From assembly GCF_002072155.1 (NCBI RefSeq), contig NZ_BDIY01000025.1:1-64000 (forward strand): a stretch of 64,000 bases of DNA, written 5' to 3'. The position numbers were made by a program, and so were the translations under genes. Below, piece by piece: positions 26,254 to 33,262 of the stretch. This stretch comes from Roseovarius sp. A-2 (lineage in GTDB: Bacteria > Pseudomonadota > Alphaproteobacteria > Rhodobacterales > Rhodobacteraceae). The number at the start of each line of letters is the position of its first letter. The first letter of the stretch is position 1. The notes under the pieces were generated by a model that was given only the letters and a program-made list of their open reading frames with translations, was not told the DNA's origin and ran no database searches.

Positions 26254-26952
26254 ATGAGTGTGCCCATGCATTTCACCCGTTACGCTGTCTATTACACACC
26301 GCCCGAGGGCGCGTTCGCCGCCTTCGGCGCGGCCTGGCTGGGATGGGATGTGGCGCGGGGTCTGCCTGTTGCGCATCCCGAGGTGGCCGGACTGCCCGCA
26401 CCCGTGGCCGAGATCACCGCAACCCCGCGCAACTACGGGCTGCATGCCACGATGAAACCGCCGTTCCGGCTGGCGCAAGGGCAGGAGGAGGCAGCCTTGC
26501 GCGATGCCTTTGCGCGGTTCTGCGCGCAGGTCCGTCCGGTGATGCTCAACGGCCTCGCCGTCACCGCGCTTGGGCGGTTCTTGGCGCTGATGCCCGAGGG
26601 TGACACCACCGCGCTCGACGCGCTCGCCGCCCAGACCGTGCGCGCCTTCGAGCCGTTCCGCGCGCCGCTGTCCGAGGCGGAAATTGCCCGCCGCCGCGCC
26701 GGCGGGCTGAGCCCCAATCAAGAGGCGCGGCTCATGGAATGGGGTTATCCGCATGTGATGGAGGGGTTCCGCTTTCACATCACGCTGACCGGCAAACGGC
26801 CAAAATCCGAATTGCAGGAACTGCGCGAGATCCTCGCGGCGCAGCTCCTGCCGCTCCTGCCGCGCCCCTACCCCATCGACGCGCTGTCGCTGATGGGCGA
26901 GGACGCGCAAGGCCGGTTTCACCGGATCGCGCGTCATGTCTTCACCCTGTAG
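26254..26952 (+). CDS. DUF1045 2H phosphoesterase-superfamily protein in the phn locus
   Basis: A 232-residue protein with the two H-x-T/S motifs of 2H phosphoesterases: YGLHATMKPPF near residue 65 and FRFHITLTGKRP near 175. DUF1045 proteins occur in many phosphonate loci. A cyclic phosphodiesterase action on 5-phosphoribosyl 1,2-cyclic phosphate (the PhnJ product, otherwise handled by PhnP, not seen here) is a reasonable inference. It is divergent from phnM and converges with phnN, overlapping its 3' end by 19 bp. Confidence 0.88.
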   Translation: MSVPMHFTRYAVYYTPPEGAFAAFGAAWLGWDVARGLPVAHPEVAGLPAPVAEITATPRNYGLHATMKPPFRLAQGQEEAALRDAFARFCAQVRPVMLNGLAVTALGRFLALMPEGDTTALDALAAQTVRAFEPFRAPLSEAEIARRRAGGLSPNQEARLMEWGYPHVMEGFRFHITLTGKRPKSELQELREILAAQLLPLLPRPYPIDALSLMGEDAQGRFHRIARHVFTL

Positions 26953-27482
26953 ACCAGCCTGATCGCCCGCTTGGCCAGCCGCGTCACCGACGCATCGGTG
27001 TCGAGCGTCACCACCGGCCACGCACCGTCAGGCAGCGCCACCTCCGCCCCCTCCAACCGCTCGGCGATATCGTCCGCCGCCTCGCGCCCGCGTGCGGCAA
27101 GGCGCGCGGCCAGCACCTCGGGGGCCGCCGTCAGATGCAGCACGATCAGGCGGGTATAGCGCGCCTGCGCCTGCGCCAGCACGCCGCGCGACAGGTTGAC
27201 CAGCAGATCGCGCCCCGCGCCTAGATCCATGCAGATGCCCACCGGCACCCCGTAGCGCAGCCCATGCGCGCGCCAGTCGAGGGCAAAACCGCCTTCCTTG
27301 CGGCGCGCCTCAAATTCGGTCTCGGTCACGGATTCATGCCCCTCACCGCCATCGTCGGCGGGGCGGGTGATGACCCGGCGCACCCGGCGCAAACTGGGCC
27401 TCTCCGCCACCATCGCGCGCATCAGCGTGTCTTTGCCCACGCCCGACGGGCCGACCACGGCGATGAGACGCCCCTTTTTCAT
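26934..27482 (-). CDS. phnN: Ribose 1,5-bisphosphate phosphokinase
   Basis: A 182-residue P-loop kinase of the guanylate-kinase fold. The Walker A motif is VVGPSGVGKDTL, with RRVITRPAD and the LIVLHLTAAPEVLAARLAARG lid segment. It phosphorylates ribose 1,5-bisphosphate to PRPP, returning the ribose carrier of C-P lyase to the nucleotide pool. Its start overlaps the phnL stop by 4 bp (ATGA), and its 3' end overlaps the convergent DUF1045 gene. Confidence 0.95.
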   Translation of the reverse strand: MKKGRLIAVVGPSGVGKDTLMRAMVAERPSLRRVRRVITRPADDGGEGHESVTETEFEARRKEGGFALDWRAHGLRYGVPVGICMDLGAGRDLLVNLSRGVLAQAQARYTRLIVLHLTAAPEVLAARLAARGREAADDIAERLEGAEVALPDGAWPVVTLDTDASVTRLAKRAIRLVYRVKT

Positions 27483-28162
27483 GCCGCCCGCCCCGGGGCA
27501 AATGCGCCCATATCGACTTCGCGGTCGCAGATCCGGGCGCGCGCCGCCTCGTCGTGAAAGATGCCGATGATCGCGGCACCGCGCGCCTTGGTCTCCTCGA
27601 TGAGGCCCATCACTACCTCGCGATTGGCAGCGTCGAGGCTGGCGGTCGGCTCATCCAGCAAAAGCGCGGGAAATTCGTGCGCAAAGCCGCGCGCGATGTT
27701 CACCCGCTGCTGCTCGCCGCCCGAAAACGTCGTCGGGCTCAGCGACCATAGCGCCCGCGGTATATTGAGCCTCGCCAGCAGCGACTCGGCCCGCGCGATG
27801 GCGTCCGCCCGCGCCACGCCAAGGGTCAGCAGCGGCTCGGCCACCACTTCGCGGGTGGGCACGCGCGGCACGACGCGCAGGAACTGGCTGACATAGCCCA
27901 GCGTATGACGGCGCAGCCTGATGATCTCGCGCGGCGCGGCTTGGGCGATGTCGGTCTTGCCCACCATGATCCGCCCGGCACTGGCGCGGTAATTGCCGTA
28001 GATCATCCGCATCAAGGTGGACTTACCCGCACCCGACGCGCCGGTCAGCGCCACGCATTCGCCGCGCGCCACCCGCAGACACGCCCCCGCCATCACCGCG
28101 ATCACCGCGCCGCCCTGATTGTGCAGAGTGAAGCTCTTGCCCAGACCGTCTATCTCGATCAT
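27479..28162 (-). CDS. phnL: C-P lyase ABC-type subunit PhnL
   Basis: A 227-residue ABC ATPase without a permease partner. It has Walker A GASGAGKST, Q-loop YVSQFLRVVPRVPT (typical for PhnL), signature FSGGEQQRVNIARG and Walker B ALLLDEPTASLD. PhnL is required with PhnGHI for coupling phosphonate to ATP's ribose. ATG 28162 follows AGGTGG with 5 nt spacing; a GTG three codons upstream is possible. It overlaps phnN and is separated from phnK by 58 bp containing a GC hairpin. Confidence 0.94.
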   Translation of the reverse strand: MIEIDGLGKSFTLHNQGGAVIAVMAGACLRVARGECVALTGASGAGKSTLMRMIYGNYRASAGRIMVGKTDIAQAAPREIIRLRRHTLGYVSQFLRVVPRVPTREVVAEPLLTLGVARADAIARAESLLARLNIPRALWSLSPTTFSGGEQQRVNIARGFAHEFPALLLDEPTASLDAANREVVMGLIEETKARGAAIIGIFHDEAARARICDREVDMGAFAPGRAA

Positions 28163-28203
28163 CGCGTCCACCTTTCATCTTGCCCCAAATATCCCGGGGG
28201 TTC

Positions 28204-28217
28204 GGGGGCTGGCCCCC
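28204..28217. repeat. GC hairpin in the phnL-phnK gap
   Basis: GGGGGC-TG-GCCCCC lies within CCCGGGGGTTCGGGGGCTGGCCCCCGG in the only sizeable gap of the phnG-N run. Sequences of this style, beginning with CCCCAAATATCCCGGGGG, recur between genes in Rhodobacterales as I recall. It may attenuate or stabilise the transcript. Confidence 0.5.
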
Positions 28218-28220
28218 GGA

Positions 28221-28991
28221 TCACACCTGCAATACGCTCGACACCAGCAGCTGCGTGTAGCCATGCTGCGGATCATCAAGCACCTGATCGGTTAAACCCT
28301 GCTCGACCACGCGGCCATCCTTCATCACCATCAGCCGGTCAGCCAGCAGGCGCACGACGGCCAGATCATGCGTCACGATGATCGCCGAGAGGCCCATTTC
28401 CCGCACCAACCCGCGCATGAGATCGAGCAGCCGCGCCTGCACGCTCACGTCAAGCCCGCCCGTGGGCTCGTCCATGAACACCAGACGCGGGCCGGTCACC
28501 AGATTGCGGGCGATTTGCAGGCGTTGCTGCATGCCTCCTGAAAACGCCCACGGTTTGTCATCCACCCGGTCAGCGGCAATCTCGACCCGTCCCAGCCAAT
28601 CCACCGCCTGTTCGCGGATATCGCCATAATGCCGCGCGCCCACGGCCATCAGCCGCTCGCCGACATTGCCGCCCGCCGACACCCCCATGCGCAGCCCGTC
28701 GCGCGCGTGCTGATGCACGAACGCCCAATCGGTGCGCATCAGCATCCGGCGCTCGGGTTCGGACATGCTCAACGTGTCGCGCGGGCCGTGAAGCTGCGTG
28801 TCGAAAATCACCTCGCCCCGGTCGGGCAGCAGATGCCCGGCAAGGCACGACAGAAGCGTCGACTTGCCCGAGCCGCTCTCGCCGACGATGCCCATCACCT
28901 CCCCGGGCCAGAGATCGAAGCCGACATCCTCGCAACCGCGTCGCGCCCCGTAGAATTTGGCGAGATCGCGCACTTGCAACAGCGGTGTCAT
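28221..28991 (-). CDS. phnK: C-P lyase ABC-type subunit PhnK
   Basis: A 256-residue ABC ATPase of the oligopeptide-ATPase style but serving C-P lyase. Motifs are Walker A GESGSGKST, AFVHQHARDGLRMGVSAGGN, signature FSGGMQQRLQIARN, Walker B LVFMDEPTGGLD. PhnK docks on PhnJ in the core complex PhnGHIJ. Its start overlaps the phnJ stop (ATGA), consistent with assembly on PhnJ. Confidence 0.95.
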   Translation of the reverse strand: MTPLLQVRDLAKFYGARRGCEDVGFDLWPGEVMGIVGESGSGKSTLLSCLAGHLLPDRGEVIFDTQLHGPRDTLSMSEPERRMLMRTDWAFVHQHARDGLRMGVSAGGNVGERLMAVGARHYGDIREQAVDWLGRVEIAADRVDDKPWAFSGGMQQRLQIARNLVTGPRLVFMDEPTGGLDVSVQARLLDLMRGLVREMGLSAIIVTHDLAVVRLLADRLMVMKDGRVVEQGLTDQVLDDPQHGYTQLLVSSVLQV

Positions 28992-29857
28992 GCGCGCGCA
29001 TCCTCATAGGGCGCGCCTTGTGCACCGACATGGTTCGCTGCGCGCCGCGACCGGCAATAATCGGTATCGGAACAGACGAACATCCGCCCGCCCGCGTCAT
29101 CCACAATCACCTCGTCGAGATAGCTGTCAGAGGCCCCGCAGAGATCACAATCGTGATCGGCCTTGCTGGGCTCGAACGGGTGATCCTCGAAATCGAGGCT
29201 GACGACGCGGGTATGGGGCGGTAGCGCATAGATCCGCTGTTCGCGCCCCGCGCCGAACAGCTGAATCGCCGCCATGCTCAATTTCGGATTGTCGAATTTC
29301 GGGATCGGGGACGGGTCCATCACATAGCGCCCCTCGACCTTGACGGGATAGGCATAGGCGGTGGCAATCGCGCCATGCTGGCTGATATCCTCATAGAGTT
29401 TCACATGCATCAGACCATATTCCTCGAGGCTGTGCATCTTGCGCGTCTCCACCTCCGACGGCTCCAGAAAGCGCAGCGGTTCGGGGATCGGCACCTGGTA
29501 GACCAGGATCTGATCCTCGCTCAGCGCCGCCTCGGGGATGCGGTGGCGGGTCTGGATCAGGCTCGCCTGCGCGGTTTCCTCGGTGGTGGCGATGCCAGCG
29601 GTTTTCTCAAAGAATTTTCGGATCGAGATCGCGTTGGTCGTGTCATCGGCACCCTGATCAATCACCTTGAACGTATCACCCGGCGTCAGGCAGGCGGCAG
29701 AGACCTGCACGCCGCCCGTGCCCCAGCCGTAAGGCATCGGCATTTCGCGGCTGGCAAAGGGCACCTGATAGCCGGGGATCGCCAGTGCCTTGAGAATGGC
29801 GCGACGGATCATCCGCTTGGTCTGCTCGTCGAGATAGGCGAAATTGTAATCGCTCAT
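28988..29857 (-). CDS. phnJ: Alpha-D-ribose 1-methylphosphonate 5-phosphate C-P lyase
   Basis: A 289-residue radical-SAM enzyme that cleaves the C-P bond, releasing methane (or another alkane) and a cyclic phosphate. The cysteine pattern near the C-terminus is C-x2-C-x21-C-x5-C (CDLCG ... FVCSDTDYC), which matches the spacing of the cluster and catalytic cysteines known in E. coli PhnJ. ATG 29857 (MSDYNFAYLDEQTK) is the family start; the open frame continues upstream without similarity. It lies 34 bp after phnI. Confidence 0.97.
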   Translation of the reverse strand: MSDYNFAYLDEQTKRMIRRAILKALAIPGYQVPFASREMPMPYGWGTGGVQVSAACLTPGDTFKVIDQGADDTTNAISIRKFFEKTAGIATTEETAQASLIQTRHRIPEAALSEDQILVYQVPIPEPLRFLEPSEVETRKMHSLEEYGLMHVKLYEDISQHGAIATAYAYPVKVEGRYVMDPSPIPKFDNPKLSMAAIQLFGAGREQRIYALPPHTRVVSLDFEDHPFEPSKADHDCDLCGASDSYLDEVIVDDAGGRMFVCSDTDYCRSRRAANHVGAQGAPYEDARA

Positions 29858-29891
29858 CGCAAACTCTCCCGTTTCACTGTTCCAAGAATGC

Positions 29892-30980
29892 TCATTCCGC
29901 CACCTCCTGCCCCGCGCAGCCCTCGGCCTCACGGCGCAGTTTTCGCACCAATTCCAGCTCGCTCTGGAAATCCACGTAATGCGGCAGCTTGATGTGCTCC
30001 AGAAACCCCGTCGCCTGGATGTTGTCGGCATGCATCAGCACGAATTCCTCGTCCTGCGCGGGCGCCCCCTGATCCTCCTCGCCCAGTTCCTTCCAGCGCA
30101 GCGCGCGGTCAACCAGCGCCATGGCGATGGCCTTGCGCTCGGTCTGACCAAAGACCAGCCCATAGCCCCGGGTGAATTGCGGCAGCTCGGTTTTCGAGCC
30201 CTTGAACTGGTTCACGGTCTCGCATTCGGTCAGCACGACTTCGCCGAATTCTATGGTAAAGCCCAGCTCGGGGATGTCTATCTCGACGGCCACCGCTCCG
30301 ATCCGCAATTCGCCGACAAAGGCGTGGTTGCGGGCGTAGCCGCGCTGCGTCGAATAGGCGAGCGACAGGATGAACCCCTCATCGCCCCGCGTCAGCGCCT
30401 GCAAGCGCAACGCGCGGGTTGCGGGCAATTCCATCGGCTCGCGGGTGAGGTCGGGCGGGGTCGCCTCATCCGGCACCTCCTCCTTGATCAGCCCCTCGCG
30501 GTTCAGATAGCCCATGATATGCGGCGTCTGTCCGGGCTGGGGCGCGGCCTCGGGGGCCTCCGCCACCTCGCCCTCGGCGGCCAGTTTGAAATCCAGCAGG
30601 CGGTGCGTGTAATCGAATGTCGGCCCCAGAACCTGCCCGCCCGGCGCGTCCTTGAACGTGGCCGAGATGCGCCGGTCGCAACGCATCGCAGATGTCTTCA
30701 CCGGATGCGAGACCCCGAATCGCGGCAGCGTGGTGCGATAGGCGCGAATGAGGAAAATCGCCTCGATCAGATCACCGCGCGCCTGCTTGATCGCCAGTGC
30801 GGCAAGGTCTGGATCATAGAGCGAGCCCTCGGCCATGACACGGTTAACGGCAAGGCTCAGCTGCTCGCGGATCTGCGCGACGCTGAGTTCTGCCACAGCC
30901 CTGTCACCCCGCCGCTCCTCGGCAAGCCAGGCATGGGCGTTGTCGATGGCGCGCTCGCCTCCCTTGACCGCGACATACAT
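29892..30980 (-). CDS. phnI: C-P lyase core subunit PhnI
   Basis: A 362-residue PhnI, the nucleosidase-like subunit that with PhnG, PhnH and PhnL forms 5-triphosphoribosyl phosphonate from ATP. It starts MYVAVKGGERAIDNAHAWL, then REQLSLAVNRVMAEGSLYDP, FLIRAYRTTLPRFG and ELPQFTRGYGLVFGQ with the C-terminal KLPHYVDFQSELELVRKLR, all characteristic. Its start overlaps the phnH stop by one base (TGATG). Confidence 0.96.
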   Translation of the reverse strand: MYVAVKGGERAIDNAHAWLAEERRGDRAVAELSVAQIREQLSLAVNRVMAEGSLYDPDLAALAIKQARGDLIEAIFLIRAYRTTLPRFGVSHPVKTSAMRCDRRISATFKDAPGGQVLGPTFDYTHRLLDFKLAAEGEVAEAPEAAPQPGQTPHIMGYLNREGLIKEEVPDEATPPDLTREPMELPATRALRLQALTRGDEGFILSLAYSTQRGYARNHAFVGELRIGAVAVEIDIPELGFTIEFGEVVLTECETVNQFKGSKTELPQFTRGYGLVFGQTERKAIAMALVDRALRWKELGEEDQGAPAQDEEFVLMHADNIQATGFLEHIKLPHYVDFQSELELVRKLRREAEGCAGQEVAE

Positions 30981-31549
30981 CAGACGGCCTCCACGCGGGT
31001 GCTGCGCGGCAGTGCCGCAAGCCGGTCGCCACAGGTGAAGAGGAAATCGAGCCCCAGCGGAAACGCCCGCGCATTGGCCTGAAACGCCGCCACCTCGGGC
31101 AGCGAGAGCGCCGCTTCGTCTGCGATCCCCGGCCCGATCAGTCGCGCACCGGATGCCTCCAGCCGCTCCATCTCGACAATCAGCGTGGCCGAACGATCAG
31201 GATACTCGGGTGTGCCCCGCGCGTAGTCGTCGCGTGGCAAGAGCGCCTCCCAGCGGCCTATCGCGAACATCGCCTCGCTACGCCCCACCAGCGGCGCGCC
31301 GGTGTGAAAGGTGATCCAGTCGCGCACCGCTGCGCAATCGGCATCGCCCGCCAGATACACCGGCGTTTCCGGGTCGCACAGCGTGAGCAGCACCGTGCCC
31401 GCCGCAACCGACAGGGGGGCGGGTGGCGTGGCCCCCGTTACCGCCTCAATCGTTCCTGGCCGGGCCATCACGCGCATCACGGCGCGAAAGGCGTGGGCCG
31501 CATCCACCGGGGGGGCCGCGAATGCGCCGCTCAAGGTATCTGTCTGCAT
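30980..31549 (-). CDS. phnH: C-P lyase core subunit PhnH
   Basis: A 189-residue PhnH. It begins MQTDTLSGAFAAPPVDAAHAF and has FRAVMRVMARPGTI, LTLCDPETPVYL and LVGRSEAMFAIGRWEALLPRD, the conserved blocks of this structural subunit. Its ATG overlaps the phnG stop (TGATG); a TTG one codon upstream is also in frame. It is part of the PhnGHIJ core. Confidence 0.95.
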   Translation of the reverse strand: MQTDTLSGAFAAPPVDAAHAFRAVMRVMARPGTIEAVTGATPPAPLSVAAGTVLLTLCDPETPVYLAGDADCAAVRDWITFHTGAPLVGRSEAMFAIGRWEALLPRDDYARGTPEYPDRSATLIVEMERLEASGARLIGPGIADEAALSLPEVAAFQANARAFPLGLDFLFTCGDRLAALPRSTRVEAV

Positions 31550-31992
31550 CAATCCTCTCCCCGCATCATGGTGAAAAAATCCACTTTGGTGGCCGCGGCG
31601 CGGGCGGCACGGGCAGTGCGGCGGGCATCCTCAGCCTCTTTCAGGGGCGACAGGATCACCGCGCGCAGGGTCTCGGCCTCAACCCCCTGCATCAACGCAT
31701 CGACCAGCGCCGCCTGCGTCGCATGGGTCTTGCCGCGCCCCTGCACAAAACCGTGCCCAACAGTGCCATCAGCCAGCCGCACCGCGCAGCGAGTCACGGT
31801 CATCTCGCCCAGGTTGAACGGCGCGCCAGTGGCCCCGGCGCGACCGCGCACCATCACGCCACCCACCTCGGGCGGGCGCAGGTGGGCGTAATCGGGGGTC
31901 AGCCCGGCCTCGGACCATAGCCTGTTCAGCTCCCCGGCGGGCGCACGCGCCAGCAGGCCCATCCATGCCTTGCGCTCTGAATTCTCGGTCAT
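31549..31992 (-). CDS. phnG: C-P lyase core subunit PhnG
   Basis: A 147-residue PhnG: RKAWMGLLARAPAGELNRLW at the N-terminus, then PPEVGGVMVRGRAGATGAPF, GEMTVTRCAVRL and VGHGFVQGRGKTHATQAALVD. It is the first gene of the leftward phnGHIJKLN operon. ATG 31992 is the family start. Upstream, a 102-bp region shared with divergent phnF holds the candidate operator. Confidence 0.95.
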   Translation of the reverse strand: MTENSERKAWMGLLARAPAGELNRLWSEAGLTPDYAHLRPPEVGGVMVRGRAGATGAPFNLGEMTVTRCAVRLADGTVGHGFVQGRGKTHATQAALVDALMQGVEAETLRAVILSPLKEAEDARRTARAARAAATKVDFFTMMRGED

Positions 31993-32008
31993 GCAGACAC
32001 CTTGCGGA

Positions 32009-32038
32009 TTTGTCGAAGTAACTATACAACTAGACAAA
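32009..32038. promoter_or_regulatory. Candidate PhnF operator between phnG and phnF
   Basis: A 30-bp element is bounded by TTTGTC and GACAAA (perfect 6-bp inverted ends), with a TA at the dyad centre and partial symmetry inside. It is the only AT-rich part of the 102-bp space between the divergent phnG and phnF starts, so it could control both. A related TAGTTATTTG / TAGTTGTATAG pair on the minus strand overlaps it. Confidence 0.55.
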
Positions 32039-32094
32039 TAACTACCTGAAACCGCCCCACTGAACAAGCCTGCACCCCAAGAAATTTATGTGAC

Positions 32095-32814
32095 ATGCCC
32101 CGAGAAAAGCCTGCCGCGCTCTGGCGCGCGATCCATAACAGTCTGAGCGCCGACATCACGGCGGCGCGCTATGCGCCCGGTGACAAGCTGCCGACCGAGG
32201 CAGCCCTCGCCAATCGCTTCGGCGTCAACCGCCACACCGTGCGCCGCGCGCTCGGCGAATTGGCAAACGCGGGTGTGATCTTTACCCGGCGCGGTGCCGG
32301 GGCGTTCGTGGCGCATCGCCCGACCGATTACCCGATCGGAGCAAGGGTACGGTTTCACCAGAACCTGCGCGCCGCCGGTCGCCTGCCGACCAAGGAAATC
32401 CTCGCGTTGGAGACGCGCGCGGCGGATGCCGCCGAAGCCGAGGCCCTGCGCCTTGCAACAGGCGCGCAGGTGCATGTCTATGACGGGCTGTCGCTGGCCG
32501 ATGGCATGCCGGTCGCTATTTTCCGCAGCAGCTTTCCGGCGGCGCGGTTTCCGGATCTTCCCCGGGCGCTGCAACGCCTCAGATCGGTGACAGCGTCGCT
32601 GCGCGAACAGGGCATCGAGGATTACACCCGCGCCTCTACGCGGCTGACTGCAAAACTCGCGAGCCCCACCCAGGCGCTGCATCTGCAACTGAGCCCCGGT
32701 GCGCCGATCCTGCGCACAACGGCGGTGAACGTCGATCCAGAGGGCCAGCCCATCGAATACGGTCGCACCTGGTTCGCGGGGGAGCGGATCACTCTCACGC
32801 TCTCGGGTCCCTGA
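32095..32814 (+). CDS. phnF: GntR/HutC-family phosphonate regulator PhnF
   Basis: A 239-residue regulator. The N-terminal winged helix has PGDKLPTEAALANRFGVNRHTVRRALGELANAGV and FTRRGAGAFVA; the C-terminal UTRA domain binds the effector (HVYDGLSLADGMPVAIFRSSF, EYGRTWFAGERITL). PhnF represses phosphonate genes in other bacteria and here is divergent from phnG. It is followed by a strong terminator at 32909. Confidence 0.95.
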   Translation: MPREKPAALWRAIHNSLSADITAARYAPGDKLPTEAALANRFGVNRHTVRRALGELANAGVIFTRRGAGAFVAHRPTDYPIGARVRFHQNLRAAGRLPTKEILALETRAADAAEAEALRLATGAQVHVYDGLSLADGMPVAIFRSSFPAARFPDLPRALQRLRSVTASLREQGIEDYTRASTRLTAKLASPTQALHLQLSPGAPILRTTAVNVDPEGQPIEYGRTWFAGERITLTLSGP

Positions 32815-32908
32815 AATACCGCGCAGTGTCATGGCGATGTCACACGCGCCGCTTAAGTGGGCCCATATTGAAGCTACCCTTTTACCCGCGCCATTTCAGC
32901 ACCTGCAA

Positions 32909-32932
32909 GGCGGCCCTCGTGGCCGCCTTTTT
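32909..32932 (+). terminator. Intrinsic terminator of phnF
   Basis: GGCGGCC-CTCGT-GGCCGCC is a perfect 7-bp GC stem, extended by AA/TT, followed by TTTTT. It lies 95 bp after the phnF stop. Confidence 0.9.
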
Positions 32933-32934
32933 GC

Positions 32935-33164
32935 TTAACCGCCATGTTCTTCCAAAAACGCCGCGGCTGTGAGCGCGCAGAAATCCCCCAAGCTGTCACG
33001 CAGCCGCGCATGGTCCCAGTCCCACCACGCCAGCGCGATCATCCGCTCGGCCAAGACGGGCGCCAGCCGCGCGCGCGGCGCTTGTCGAACCAGGCGAGAT
33101 CATCCCAATACGAGGCCGAGCGATAGAGGAAATGATGCAGCGACGCTCGGTCCAGCGGATTTTT
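32935..33164 (-). pseudogene. Decayed hexapeptide-repeat acyltransferase of phosphonate loci
   Basis: Two pieces of one protein are recognisable on the minus strand in different frames. The first (33164 to about 33066) reads NPLDRASLHHFLYRSASYWD and on to FDKRRARG, then runs into a stop. The second (about 33055 to 32935) reads LAERMIALAWWDWDHARLRD and ends FLEEHGG-stop. They match the middle and the C-terminal end of the hexapeptide transferase commonly found in phn clusters (DapH/GlmU-like). The N-terminus and the central hexapeptide repeats are missing, so this is a deletion pseudogene. Confidence 0.75.
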
Positions 33165-33192
33165 CTCCCCAAGAGATGAATGCCTGCGGCGC

Positions 33193-33250
33193 GAGTATTT
33201 TTACCATAAAGAAACGCAGCACCCTCGGTTTCTTTATGGCAAAAATACTC
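33193..33250 (-). terminator. Long inverted repeat ending the phnCDEE operon
   Basis: Arms of 23 bp (33193-33215 and 33228-33250) differ at only one position and flank a 12-nt loop. The stem sequence GAGTATTTTTxCCATAAAGAAAC is AT-rich with A/T runs at the base, so on the minus strand the stem is followed by a run of T within its own arm. It starts 12 bp after the stop of the last phnE. Elements with this CCATAAAGAAAC stem are widespread in Roseobacter-group genomes as I recall. Confidence 0.75.
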
Positions 33251-33262
33251 AAATCCGCGGCC

